Notes under the pieces: generated by a model
What the model saw: the letters and a program-made list of their open reading frames with translations, nothing else
The model's database searches: none
Told to the model about the DNA's origin: nothing
Made by a program: the position numbers and the translations under genes
Assembly: GCA_024400545.1 (NCBI GenBank)
Contig: JAKSMO010000016.1
Location: 1-43,254 of the forward strand
DNA: 43,254 nt
DNA from: Bacteroidales bacterium
Lineage (GTDB): Bacteria > Bacteroidota > Bacteroidia > Bacteroidales > P3
Direction: 5' to 3'
Shown: positions 7,524 through 15,888 of the stretch, one piece after another
Layout: each line of letters begins with the position of its first letter
Position numbering within the stretch: position 1 is the first letter of the stretch

Positions 7524-10298
7524 ATGCCTTTCAAGCACCTCAAATACATATTATACATAGCTTTAGCATTCTTTTTGCCCGGAACTGCCAAGGCCCAATA
7601 TACGCTTAATATGACTGCCGGCACTTCCTATATTTCGGGCACCGACCACCCTGTAGGTGTTATTTATGACGATGGAGGCCCCTCAGCTAACTATTCCAAC
7701 TCTTTTCATGGCAGAGTGATTATCACAAGTACTCCGGGCTCTACAATCTACATTTATGGTTCATACAACACCGAAATACATTATGATTACATCAGCATCT
7801 ATGATGGTAGCGACAGCTCGGCTTTGATGCAGGCTAGACTGAACGACATCGGTACAATTGAGCCAATGCCTATAAACACAGGCTGCGTGGCAATCGAATT
7901 TGAAACTGACCCTCTTGATACCCGATCCGGATTTGAGATTCATTATGAATGCTGCCCTATCGACAACAGCGGCTGCAGCAAACCCTCAGACTTAGTAATC
8001 GACAGCATCACAACAACCAGTGCTCGACTGAGTTGGCATGCCGACAACCCAACTAGCACATTTGTGGTGAAAATTGGCGGCGACCAATATGTCACAAACG
8101 ACACATCATTAATTGTCAACGGTTTGCAAGAGTACTGCATGTATAATGTCATTATTTACAACATCGACGACTCTGCATCAATATGTTGTCAGCTGCGGAG
8201 CCATTTCCATACCTTATGTTCATGCGGACAAAGAATAGCCTACGACGACCTCTATGCCAGCAACGTTACCTGCCACTATGGCACTTTCGACAACCCATAT
8301 CAACACACCGGCATTATCGACCAAAGCAGTCAATCTATTCTGCCACGTCACACCATACATCTTGATCGTAATGAGATGGATCCCCGCACCAACAACCTGC
8401 TCAAATGTGTACCCGATGGATACTGTTCGTCCGTGCGATTGGGCAACTGGAACGTGGGTAGCGAAGCCGAAAGCATCACTTACACCTTCAACATCGACAC
8501 CACCGACTACAACTTGCTTATTTTGAAGTATGCTGCCGTGATGGAAGATCCTAATCACTCCGCCATCCAACAACCCAAATTCCAGTTTGGCATCTACGAC
8601 AGCCAGGGCAACACCATCAACGACTGCTACAATGCCACCTTTGTTTCCAGCTCCCAGTTGGGGTGGAACACAGGCACGTCAAACAATATTCTTTGGAAAG
8701 ACTGGACCACCGTGGGTGTGGACCTCGCACCCCTTCACGGTCAAACCATAACATTGCGACTCACCACATACGATTGCAGTAAGCTCGGCCACTACGGCTA
8801 TGCCTATTTCGTACTTGACCTTGCCAACAAGAACATGCTTTGCGAATCCTGCAGCACCATTGAAAACACTTTTTATGCTCCATCAGGCTTCAACTACGCC
8901 TGGTATCGCGTTGGCCAAGAAGACAACATTCTCTCCACCGCCGACTCACTGCATGTCACCACCGGAGGCTACTATCAGTGCCGCCTTTCCTTCATCGGCG
9001 CACCCAACGATGCCGCCCATGCCAATTGTTCGTTCACACTGAACGCCTACGCTGGCCAGCGCTATCCTGTGGCAGCATTCCACGACACGGTTATCGACAC
9101 CTCCAGCTATTGCAATGCCCGCATAATCAAAATGATCAACTCAAGCTATGTGACCACCGACCCCGAGCACACACACCTACTTCAAAACCGCTGCGAAAGC
9201 TATCTGTGGGATTTCGGTGACGGCTCCACTTCCACCGAAACCGACCCCACCCACACCTTTACCCCCGGCCTCCACAACGTAACCCTCTATGCCATGCTGG
9301 CCAATGGCGAATGTACCGACTCACTTACCCTCACCATCAATGCTGGCGAATACTGCCATAACTACGACACCACGTACGCAACCATCTGCGAAAACGACTC
9401 TGCCATCTTCTTCGACTCCGCATACTATCAAACTGGCACATACACCCATGCCGACACCAATGCCACCACCCAGGTTATCGATTGTAGCATACTGGAACTC
9501 ACGGTAAACCCCTCGGTTGTCAATTCTATCTTCGACACCATTGTGCAAAACAGCATTCCCTACACCCACCACGGCACCACCTACACCCACGACGCCGACA
9601 CCACCACCTACTGGACTGGCACACGTCCGGCCTGCGACACTATTGAGCACTACCACCTCAAGGTGTGGCCCAATATCTACGACACTATCCTGCATTACAT
9701 CTGCCACTCCGAGGTTCCTCTGGTTGATGGCGACATCGCCTTCTTCAACGACAGCACCGCCACCGTGTCGCGCAGAGGCGCTCACGGCGAGGACAGCGTG
9801 GTGACTTACATCGTTCACATCATACCCAGCACCGACACCACCATCTACGACACCATTGTTGACAGCCAGCTGCCGTGGTTCGTTCTCGACACCGTGTTCA
9901 ACGATTCCGTGGCCGACTATATCTACATCACCACTAACGAGGCCGGCTGCGACAGCACCATCCACTACTTCCTGCACATATTCTGGAATGGCGACCACTG
10001 CGACACCAACCTCACCTATCCCAACGTGGTAACCGCCAACAACGACGGTATTAACGACCGATTTGTGATTGGCGGACTCCTCGAGAATAACTGCTTCAAA
10101 TTCAACGAGCTGATTATCTACGACCGCTCCGGACGACAAGTGTATCGGACGCAGAATATCTACAACGAGAGCCAATGGTGGGACCCCAAGGCTGAGCGTT
10201 GTTCGGACGGCACTTACTTCTATGTGTTCCGCGCCCACGGGGTGAGCATCCACACTTTCCATAAAGGTGTGATAGAAGTACTGAGCGAAGAACCCTAA
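7524..10298 (+). CDS. Large T9SS cargo with CUB, Fn3, PKD and type B C-terminal sorting domain (CHU_C)
   Basis: 924 residues from ATG 7524. The signal peptide is MPFKHLKYILYIALAFFLPGTAKA. Domains in order: a CUB-like beta sandwich (~25-138; YDYISIYDGSDSSALM, CVAIEFETD...GFEIHYEC), a fibronectin type III module (~150-240; VIDSITTTSARLSWHADN), a jelly-roll-like region (~250-480), a PKD module (~520-605; YLWDFGDGSTSTETDPTHTF), beta-repeat segments rich in YDTI/CDTI, and a C-terminal gliding-motility-associated domain (~830-920; PNVVTANNDGINDRFVIGG, NELIIYDRSGRQVY, GTYFYVF). The last is the type B signal for T9SS export, so the protein is likely a surface or released adhesin. The middle is rich in Thr, Asp, Cys and Tyr. 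The next gene follows after 9 bases. Confidence 0.88.
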   Translation: MPFKHLKYILYIALAFFLPGTAKAQYTLNMTAGTSYISGTDHPVGVIYDDGGPSANYSNSFHGRVIITSTPGSTIYIYGSYNTEIHYDYISIYDGSDSSALMQARLNDIGTIEPMPINTGCVAIEFETDPLDTRSGFEIHYECCPIDNSGCSKPSDLVIDSITTTSARLSWHADNPTSTFVVKIGGDQYVTNDTSLIVNGLQEYCMYNVIIYNIDDSASICCQLRSHFHTLCSCGQRIAYDDLYASNVTCHYGTFDNPYQHTGIIDQSSQSILPRHTIHLDRNEMDPRTNNLLKCVPDGYCSSVRLGNWNVGSEAESITYTFNIDTTDYNLLILKYAAVMEDPNHSAIQQPKFQFGIYDSQGNTINDCYNATFVSSSQLGWNTGTSNNILWKDWTTVGVDLAPLHGQTITLRLTTYDCSKLGHYGYAYFVLDLANKNMLCESCSTIENTFYAPSGFNYAWYRVGQEDNILSTADSLHVTTGGYYQCRLSFIGAPNDAAHANCSFTLNAYAGQRYPVAAFHDTVIDTSSYCNARIIKMINSSYVTTDPEHTHLLQNRCESYLWDFGDGSTSTETDPTHTFTPGLHNVTLYAMLANGECTDSLTLTINAGEYCHNYDTTYATICENDSAIFFDSAYYQTGTYTHADTNATTQVIDCSILELTVNPSVVNSIFDTIVQNSIPYTHHGTTYTHDADTTTYWTGTRPACDTIEHYHLKVWPNIYDTILHYICHSEVPLVDGDIAFFNDSTATVSRRGAHGEDSVVTYIVHIIPSTDTTIYDTIVDSQLPWFVLDTVFNDSVADYIYITTNEAGCDSTIHYFLHIFWNGDHCDTNLTYPNVVTANNDGINDRFVIGGLLENNCFKFNELIIYDRSGRQVYRTQNIYNESQWWDPKAERCSDGTYFYVFRAHGVSIHTFHKGVIEVLSEEP

Positions 10299-10307
10299 TT
10301 TACGACT

Positions 10308-10973
10308 ATGAAGTTTATTCTCTTTGCGTTAGCTATAATCTCATCCCTGTCGGCCATGGCCCAATACGACCGTGCCGTAGTGTCGCTCACCCGACTGGAC
10401 TATGTTTATTACAACATCGATAACCCCATGTCGGTAGCCGTTCCCGGACTTTTGCCCCAGGATATCGAGGTGTCCGTAGGCGAAGATCGGGCCTTTCTCA
10501 ACCGCGACCCCGACGGCAGCAATCGCAACGACCTCCTCATCCGCCCCAAAGATTCCACCGGCACCATCACCGTGCATATCGATGAGCGCATCAATCCCAA
10601 CCGCACCCGCTCACGCGGCATACTGCGTTTCCGAGTGCTCACCCTCCCCAACCCCACACTCTATCTAGGATATGTGCACCAGGGCGACACAGTGAAACTC
10701 AACGACCTCCTAACCAAAGGCTATATCCAGGTAAAGGCGCTCTACAACGATTTCAACTTCCCAATTTCCGAGCCCCAGGTGCTCAGCTATCAGCTCAATA
10801 GGTCGCGATATTTCAACCTGCCTATCGAGGTAGAAGGGTCAAAACTAACCACCCAAGCAAAAGAGATGCTCAGCCAGGCACATCTCGACGAGACCATCTA
10901 TTTAGAGAATGTCCGTGTCCGTCTTCCCGACGACCGCATCGTCACCCTCAAGGCCGAATTCCCCCTCAAATAA
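10308..10973 (+). CDS. Secreted GldM C-terminal-domain-like protein
   Basis: 221 residues with signal peptide MKFILFALAIISSLSAMAQ. The mature sequence (AVVSLTRLDYVYYNIDNPMSVAVPGLLPQDIEVSV, then RGILRFRVLTLPNPTLYLG, then LNRSRYFNLPIEVEGSKLTTQAKEML) resembles the third and fourth periplasmic domains of GldM, the T9SS motor protein, without the transmembrane and helical N-terminal parts. It is encoded 9 bases after the T9SS cargo gene, so it probably belongs with it, perhaps as a stand-alone periplasmic adaptor. Similarity is judged by pattern; the job is inferred. Confidence 0.7.
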   Translation: MKFILFALAIISSLSAMAQYDRAVVSLTRLDYVYYNIDNPMSVAVPGLLPQDIEVSVGEDRAFLNRDPDGSNRNDLLIRPKDSTGTITVHIDERINPNRTRSRGILRFRVLTLPNPTLYLGYVHQGDTVKLNDLLTKGYIQVKALYNDFNFPISEPQVLSYQLNRSRYFNLPIEVEGSKLTTQAKEMLSQAHLDETIYLENVRVRLPDDRIVTLKAEFPLK

Positions 10974-11032
10974 CTCCGCTCTCGGGCATATTTTTCGCCT
11001 CCCAACTAGTACCGCACCACCCTTCTATCGCC

Positions 11033-11127
11033 CATCCTACGGTCATCTTACGGTTATTCTACGGAGTACCCCCCCTCTCGTTTAGCGTACCATCACCGTA
11101 GGATGACCGTAGAATCACCGCAGAATC
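11033..11127. repeat. 11-bp iterons in inverted arrangement (3 + 3)
   Basis: The right arm holds three consecutive units: ACCGTAGGATG (11095), ACCGTAGAATC (11106) and ACCGCAGAATC (11117). The left arm, read on the other strand, holds CCGTAGAATA, ACCGTAAGATG and ACCGTAGGATG (11064 down to 11033). The arms could pair over a ~30-base loop. The cluster lies between the ends of two converging genes. Confidence 0.75.
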
Positions 11128-11180
11128 GGTGGTACTAAAGCAAATTATTTCAGTTACTCGGAACTTTTTCTCGCTATCTC

Positions 11181-11555
11181 TTACTGGTATTTCTGGCGCA
11201 AGGCTTTGGGCAGATGGCCGAGAACTAGGAGGTATGACTCCCGCATCCAGTCCTTCAGCAATTCTTCGGCTATGCCGCTTTCGTAATAGACATCGCTCCA
11301 ATGCTTCTTGTTCCAATGATATGCGGGCTGCACTCCGCCGTATTCCATGCGCAGCGTTGTGTTGCGCTCAGGGGTGAGTTTGAGTGCGAAGTGGGGTTCT
11401 TCCATTCGCGGCCTCCCCGGGCCGTAATGCCCCAGCCATAGGCACAGGAATATCTTGCCCTCTATGCGGAAGTTCACCACGTCGTCGCCAAACACCTGGT
11501 CTTCCGTCACCCCCGGCAACGACAGAGCAAAATCCCTAACCTCTTCAACATTCAT
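11181..11555 (-). CDS. MmcQ/YjbR family protein
   Basis: 124 residues, typical of the MmcQ/YjbR (DUF419) family. Seen: the start MNVEEVRDFALSLPGVTEDQVFG, the central FRIEGKIFLCLW, and the end PAYHWNKKHWSDVYYESGIAEELLKDWMRESYLLVLGHLPKALRQ. The fold is CyaY-like with a basic surface and is often annotated as DNA-binding, but the role is not settled. Cytoplasmic. It stands alone next to the defence island and does not share that island's repeats. Confidence 0.88.
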   Translation of the reverse strand: MNVEEVRDFALSLPGVTEDQVFGDDVVNFRIEGKIFLCLWLGHYGPGRPRMEEPHFALKLTPERNTTLRMEYGGVQPAYHWNKKHWSDVYYESGIAEELLKDWMRESYLLVLGHLPKALRQKYQ

Positions 11556-11601
11556 ATTCTAAATCTCAATATTTTGTCGCATTTTTGTTGCATGAAATAC
11601 T

Positions 11602-11645
11602 AATCCTACACAACGGCAGTCGGGGAAACATCCGCCGGAACTGAA
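11602..11645. repeat. Island repeat, copy A (forms the 3' end of the STAS-like gene)
   Basis: Contains ACACAACGGCAGTCGGGG, then AACATCCGCCGGAACTGAA. The same core recurs at 14052, 15937 and 17092 in the same orientation. Here the repeat encodes the last ~12 residues (SSVPADVSPTAVV) and the TAG stop of the STAS-like gene. Confidence 0.75.
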
Positions 11646-11941
11646 CTTTGCTGTTTCAGCACCTTGTATCTTCTTTGCAGTGCTACCAACACACTTTTTT
11701 CAGCCATCGGATTAAGTCCTTTGAATGTCGTGAGCTTCTTCAGTTCTTCAAGCGGATAATCAAGCAACAATTTAGCAATGCACTCATCGGCAAAAGAGTT
11801 TGTCACCACATTCACTCCTGAGAAATCCAAAACCACAAATTCGCCTTTGACCAGCAATGGATGAATTAGATTGCGCAACTTCTCTCCCATTATCTGTGTA
11901 CCGAAATCGGTGCCATAATCTAAAAACTTAAACTCTACCAT
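11606..11941 (-). CDS. STAS-like domain protein (DUF4325)
   Basis: 111 residues. The pattern MVEFKFLDYGTDFGTQIMGEKLRNLI, FVVLDFSGVNVVTNSFADECIAKLL is that of the DUF4325 STAS-like family: one small alpha/beta domain with a strand-loop-helix where STAS proteins bind partners. It is probably a regulatory or scaffold subunit. Last gene of an operon after the ATPase and the PIN-like gene (11-base gap). The final ~12 residues come from the dispersed island repeat and are not conserved domain sequence, so the gene's end was altered by, or captured, the repeat. Confidence 0.75.
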   Translation of the reverse strand: MVEFKFLDYGTDFGTQIMGEKLRNLIHPLLVKGEFVVLDFSGVNVVTNSFADECIAKLLLDYPLEELKKLTTFKGLNPMAEKSVLVALQRRYKVLKQQSSVPADVSPTAVV

Positions 11942-11952
11942 AATTCATGATT

Positions 11953-12489
11953 TCATTTTCTATTCCTTCTTCTTGGTGGAGCTGGCATGCCTAATTGCTG
12001 AAGATCTACTTCTTCATACGATTTTAACAATGCGTCTGCCGTCAATATTTCCACTTGAAATCCTGCAGATCTGTAAGCTGTTGCTACATCAAGAATACTG
12101 ACATCACCAAGAGAATGCTTACCTGTTTCATTCATTGACATCCAACGGCCAACTACGTCGCGAAGATGATTTCCCTCCCATAAAGCATTCTGACTGCTAA
12201 AAGCTGCCCAAGGAGAATCGCCATCAATGCTTTGCTGGATTTTTTCACCAAACTCTTTTACGTATGGCATTCTGTCTCGGCCTTTAATCTGCGTAATGTG
12301 GTTTCCAGTCTCAATAATTGATGCTAAAGGAAGCACTAACAGAGTACCGTCTGCTATCTCTAATTCAATCTTTGCATTGACGCGTTCATAGTCCCAACGG
12401 TCATTATCCGATCCTGCTACTTCCATCTCAGGAACCTTCATCCAGACACAAGCCAGACAAGTGTCCACAATAAGTACTTTCTTGCTCAT
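11953..12489 (-). CDS. PIN-like nuclease domain protein
   Basis: 178 residues. It has the PIN layout: Asp9 in KVLIVDTCLA, Glu60 in LVLPLASIIETGNHI, Asp129/Asp134 in SLGDVSILDVATAY, and Asp152 in EILTADALLKSYE. Together these would form the metal site of an RNase-like active centre. The tail PPRRRNRK is very basic. It lies 6 bases downstream of the ATPase gene and 11 bases upstream of the STAS-like gene, so the three form one transcript. In context it is the likely effector of an ATPase-controlled defence operon. The family call is by motif order, not by a search. Confidence 0.7.
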   Translation of the reverse strand: MSKKVLIVDTCLACVWMKVPEMEVAGSDNDRWDYERVNAKIELEIADGTLLVLPLASIIETGNHITQIKGRDRMPYVKEFGEKIQQSIDGDSPWAAFSSQNALWEGNHLRDVVGRWMSMNETGKHSLGDVSILDVATAYRSAGFQVEILTADALLKSYEEVDLQQLGMPAPPRRRNRK

Positions 12490-12495
12490 ATCTTT

Positions 12496-13680
12496 TTATA
12501 AGTCATTGTTTGTCATCATGTCTCCGACGCTCTTAGAAGCCATCAAACGCGCCAGTTGTTCATTCTCTTCAAGAAGATGGATGTCTGTGCATCCATTTTC
12601 GTCATTACGTTTTATATATGAGATAAAAGGAATCATTTGAGGTCCGAGTTCATCTACAAATGTTGCATTATGTGTCGTGCAAATGATGTCAAGCTGTTTC
12701 TGCTTGCCAATCTCTTTTAGCATTTTTACCAAATCCTTTGCACGCGATGGATGAACACCCTTATCCAATTCCTCTAACAAAATAAGAGCCTTATCTTCAG
12801 CGGTTACCAGCATAGCAATGATTCCAGCAAATCGCAAGGTGCCATCACTCATGCCTAAGGCACTTTGTTCTTGGGTATGATTAGCTGTCCATTCTTCCGT
12901 ACAGAATAACATAGCCTTATCTGTCATAGGAATCTTATCTGCTCTAATGCTCTTAATGTCTCTGTCTGGCAGAGGCTTAAGATATTTCAGGATAGCCTCG
13001 TATGTACTAGCCTGAGATTTCTCATCCAAGTTTGCTAAATAACCAGCCAAATCCGACGCGTCTTCTGCTATAGTTTTTGATAGTGGAGCAAAGTCTCTCA
13101 TTCGCTCTGGTATTGGATTGGACATACGAATCTTTTTGAGGTTATCAACAACTGCCAGAACTGAGTCTTTTATTCTGCGTACACAGTTCACGTATTCAAT
13201 CTGTGACAAAACAGATGTTTTTGCTGAGAAATTCTGATAGCGAGGTTTTCCCTCTGTGTATAATGCCACAGAGACAAGCGATTTGTTCATCTTGTCCAGT
13301 TCTTTTCTTTCAAACAAAACAAGATTTTTCTTGGTCGTATTAAGTATGAGGCTTTCGTCTTTTATATAGACATTTCTCTGTTCGTCCAATGCGAGCGCTA
13401 CGTCAAAAATCAGTTGCTCTTTACTCTTGTCACCTTCCATAGTGATGGTAAGATTGCACAATTGTTCTCCTCTTCGGATAATACCCTCTGCGCCACCACG
13501 TACATTCTTTACTATGTCCACAATATCAACAGGGGATGCCAAGGCACTCAGCAACTTTAGCGCATCGAATATATTTGATTTTCCACTTGCATTTGTTCCT
13601 ATTATCACCGTAATAGGATCTATGAAGAGCGTCGCATCAGAAAAGCTCTTCCAATTACGTAGTCTTAATTCGGTAATCAT
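12496..13680 (-). CDS. AAA/ABC-type ATPase (SMC/OLD-like, AAA_21 type)
   Basis: 394 residues. Walker A is GTNASGKS (28-35) after the typical start MITELRLRNWKSFSDATLFI. The ABC-like signature is GMSDGTLRF (~280), Walker B is ALILLEELDKGVHP (~298), and the H-loop is in TTHNATF. The region between is helical, too short for a long SMC coiled coil. Such stand-alone ATPases often act as sensors in phage defence (as in OLD, PARIS, Septu and retron partners). No Toprim domain is fused to it, unlike OLD. First gene of the ATPase-PIN-STAS operon. No clear promoter was found; the upstream 450 bases are full of island repeats. Confidence 0.85.
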   Translation of the reverse strand: MITELRLRNWKSFSDATLFIDPITVIIGTNASGKSNIFDALKLLSALASPVDIVDIVKNVRGGAEGIIRRGEQLCNLTITMEGDKSKEQLIFDVALALDEQRNVYIKDESLILNTTKKNLVLFERKELDKMNKSLVSVALYTEGKPRYQNFSAKTSVLSQIEYVNCVRRIKDSVLAVVDNLKKIRMSNPIPERMRDFAPLSKTIAEDASDLAGYLANLDEKSQASTYEAILKYLKPLPDRDIKSIRADKIPMTDKAMLFCTEEWTANHTQEQSALGMSDGTLRFAGIIAMLVTAEDKALILLEELDKGVHPSRAKDLVKMLKEIGKQKQLDIICTTHNATFVDELGPQMIPFISYIKRNDENGCTDIHLLEENEQLARLMASKSVGDMMTNNDL

Positions 13681-13695
13681 ATCTTATTTCTTAAA

Positions 13696-13869
13696 TCATT
13701 GATCATCGTTGCTTTTAAGTCCTTTAATAAGCTTCACGAGAGGATATAACTTTGGATAGTTCGCCCATACAACATCGACAAGGCCAATGGTAAGCCATTG
13801 GATTGGAAAATGGATGTCGGTGGAACATCCACAGGGACTAAAGTCCGTGTCAAATTTGGATACATCATA
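13696..13869 (-). pseudogene. Open-frame remnant upstream of the ATPase gene
   Basis: A ~57-codon open stretch without a start codon reads ...WLTIGLVDVVWANYPKLYPL, VKLIKGLKSNDDQ, then stop. It looks protein-like at its end, but its upstream part is made of island repeat B and it begins after a TAA. Probably the tail of a gene destroyed by repeat insertion. No family recognised. Confidence 0.35.
13810..13842. repeat. Island repeat, copy B (diverged)
   Basis: ATGGATGTCGGTGGAACATC then CACAGGGACTAAA, matching the second half of the repeat core at 14052 and 15937. Contains a small palindrome GGATGT/ACATCC. Confidence 0.55.
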
Positions 13870-13918
13870 TTATATTAACGATTCCTAGTCATTATTATTG
13901 TGTCTTCCACTGCATCTG

Positions 13919-13971
13919 TTGCAGCGGATTTGCAATCCGATGCAACTTACTATTAGGATTTGCTATCCGAA
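13919..13971. repeat. Palindromic words related to the island repeat
   Basis: CGGATTTGCAATCCG (13925) and GGATTTGCTATCC (13957) are short palindromes of the same GGATT-x-AATCC type found in copies C and D. The stretch is otherwise AT-rich and gene-free. Confidence 0.55.
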
Positions 13972-14003
13972 AACATATTATTCCTTATATTATTAAATAT
14001 TAT

Positions 14004-14090
14004 CTGCGGATTACAAATCCTTATAGTACACAATGTCGGATTGCAAATCCGACACAACGACAGTCAAGGGGAACATCCGCTGGGACGGAA
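14004..14090. repeat. 87-bp direct repeat, copy C (left of the HNH/methyltransferase cassette)
   Basis: Matches 15889-15975 at 79 of 87 positions, same orientation. It holds two palindromes (GGATTACAAATCC and GTCGGATTGCAAATCCGAC) followed by the island repeat core. It ends 41 bases past the stop codon of the HNH gene. Confidence 0.9.
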
Positions 14091-14130
14091 ACATTCCAAA
14101 GTTGAAACCGAACATTCACAAGGGCTGGAC

Positions 14131-14841
14131 TTACTTTTCTTTAATAAAATTAGAAATCAAATCTTTGATAGTTTTTTCAGCTTCATCTATACCAACCAAA
14201 CCAATCAGTCTGTTATAATCCTCAATTTCATCATCTGTAAAAGTAACAACAATTTGACGCATTTCTTTCCCCGCAACATGAGAATAATTATCCGGATAAG
14301 CCCAAAAACAATTCTTACAAAATTCAATATCTTTTACCGTCCAATTTATGCAATGCTCACAAGTCCAAGATTTAGCTCTATTTGCAGAAGGACTGAGTAA
14401 CATATAACAATCAATGTTATCTGCACACTCTCCTCCGATCTCATAGGGCACTCTGTGATCTATTTGCAAAAGTCGTTCTTCCATCGGCTGAAGATAAACA
14501 AAACAAACAGGCCCATACTTATCAACAAGACTCTTCTTTAAGGCAGATGATAAAGCCGATCTCCCTGCAACCTTTGAAACTTTATTGTCAAAAATAACAG
14601 GAGTTCCAAACTTATATGCAGCAATACTTCTTCCATCCGATGCCTTAACTCGATACGTCACAAGATTCACACCACGTTCACGCACATCTCTTGCAGCACG
14701 AGGAGCATGTTCATAGCCATACTTAGTTGAGAGTTCTTCTGTCGTAATATAGCCATATTTAATAATATGCTGTATCACCGTTGATGGTCGCTTATCTTTT
14801 ATTGAATTCAGTTTATCCAGTTCTTTTTTTGTCAGCTTCAT
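14131..14841 (-). CDS. HNH endonuclease with winged-helix N-terminus, probable type II restriction enzyme
   Basis: 236 residues from ATG 14841, chosen because it overlaps the methyltransferase stop as ATGA; the longer frame to 14889 would run inside that gene. Residues ~1-80 look like a winged helix (VIQHIIKYGYITTEELSTKYGY, AARDVRERGVNLVTYRV). The nuclease core is a beta-beta-alpha-metal HNH: QIDHRVPYEIGGE (Asp128-His129), LLSPSANRAKSW (Asn154), with two zinc pairs CEHC (161-164) and CKNC (175-178). Pairing with a D12 adenine methyltransferase marks it as the cutting half of a restriction-modification system. Recognition site unknown. Base composition is clearly more AT-rich than the flanking core genes. 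Confidence 0.85.
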   Translation of the reverse strand: MKLTKKELDKLNSIKDKRPSTVIQHIIKYGYITTEELSTKYGYEHAPRAARDVRERGVNLVTYRVKASDGRSIAAYKFGTPVIFDNKVSKVAGRSALSSALKKSLVDKYGPVCFVYLQPMEERLLQIDHRVPYEIGGECADNIDCYMLLSPSANRAKSWTCEHCINWTVKDIEFCKNCFWAYPDNYSHVAGKEMRQIVVTFTDDEIEDYNRLIGLVGIDEAEKTIKDLISNFIKEK

Positions 14842-15740
14842 ATTGAAATTTCTAATTGTTTGTAAACCATTGGCCTCACTACTTCGCATAAATTTTGACT
14901 TAAATAGAGTGCCTCAATTGTTGTTTCCTTTTTTCCCAATAAAATGCTTTGACTAGACAAACCTGCATTTAGCATTATCTTTTTTAAACCCAACTCACTA
15001 GGAAGGTCAACACCATAGTGCTTATTTCCACATGACCCATCATAACTGATAATGTAATCAATACCACGCTCATTAAGGTCAGCTATGCATTCAACAAAAT
15101 CATTATAATCAATTCCTGAAAAGTAACGGCTATCCCTTGAAGCGCAAACGCCCTGATATGGTGGATCCATATATACAATATCTCCAGGAACTGCTCTTTT
15201 TGTCACTTCTCGATAATCGACGGACGTGAAATCAGTTTTACCTTTAAGAAAACTTGAAATCAAATATACATTTCTAGCAAGATTTTTGGGATTTGTCCCC
15301 ATCCTTCGTTTATCGGGTGATTGATTAAAATGTCCGGATGTACTATATCTTACAGATCCTTTAACACAACGAGCTAACAAATAAAGCATATTTGCCGCAC
15401 ATTTATCACCATTGTTAAAATCATCACGAACCTTATAAAAATGATTAACACTCCCACCCGCAAAATTCAACTGTTCTGTCCAAACTTGTGTGTATTCTTC
15501 AATAAGTTGCTGAGGATTAGTAATTGCCTCTTTTAAAATATTTACTAAAGGTTCGTTCAGATCATTTAGGTGATACCTATCCGCCCTATGTTGTGCAGCT
15601 ACAGCTATTGTGATTGCAGCCATTCCGGCAAAGGGCTCAATCAACCTATTAAACCTAATAGGTAAATATTGTAGTATTTGGGGTGCTAGATTCCTCTTCG
15701 AACCCTGATACTGAACTATATGTGGAACACTTCCATTCAT
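14838..15740 (-). CDS. D12-class (Dam-like) N6-adenine DNA methyltransferase
   Basis: 300 residues. It transfers methyl from S-adenosylmethionine to adenine N6. Seen: YQGSKRNLAPQI (~11-22), motif I EPFAGMAAITIAVA (35-48), the helical target-recognition region, and catalytic motif IV DPPY (192-195) in IVYMDPPYQGV. Length is normal for the class. Its stop overlaps the HNH nuclease start by 4 bases, so methylation is translated first. A good promoter lies just upstream. AT-rich and bracketed by direct repeats, so probably acquired as one unit. Confidence 0.92.
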   Translation of the reverse strand: MNGSVPHIVQYQGSKRNLAPQILQYLPIRFNRLIEPFAGMAAITIAVAAQHRADRYHLNDLNEPLVNILKEAITNPQQLIEEYTQVWTEQLNFAGGSVNHFYKVRDDFNNGDKCAANMLYLLARCVKGSVRYSTSGHFNQSPDKRRMGTNPKNLARNVYLISSFLKGKTDFTSVDYREVTKRAVPGDIVYMDPPYQGVCASRDSRYFSGIDYNDFVECIADLNERGIDYIISYDGSCGNKHYGVDLPSELGLKKIMLNAGLSSQSILLGKKETTIEALYLSQNLCEVVRPMVYKQLEISI

Positions 15741-15761
15741 TGCATATCAGACAAAAAAATA

Positions 15762-15790
15762 CAAATTTATATATATCAACTATTTAGCAA
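15762..15790 (-). promoter_or_regulatory. Promoter of the HNH restriction-modification operon, TTG-N18-TAAATTTG
   Basis: On the minus strand TTG (15790-15788), 18 bases, TAAATTTG (15769-15762), about 22 bases from the ATG. A second -7-like box TATTTTTG lies at 15822-15815 without a matching TTG. Confidence 0.6.
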
Positions 15791-15888
15791 ATATTATTAC
15801 TATAAAAAACATTGCAAAAATACAAAAAAAAGGTGACATAAAAAAATTACGTTTCATTGGATACAAATCCGACTCAACGCAATATTGC

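Noticed and set aside
12496-13680. OLD nuclease or PARIS AriA/AriB
   Set aside because: The ATPase has no Toprim domain, and the partner has PIN-like rather than Toprim motifs.
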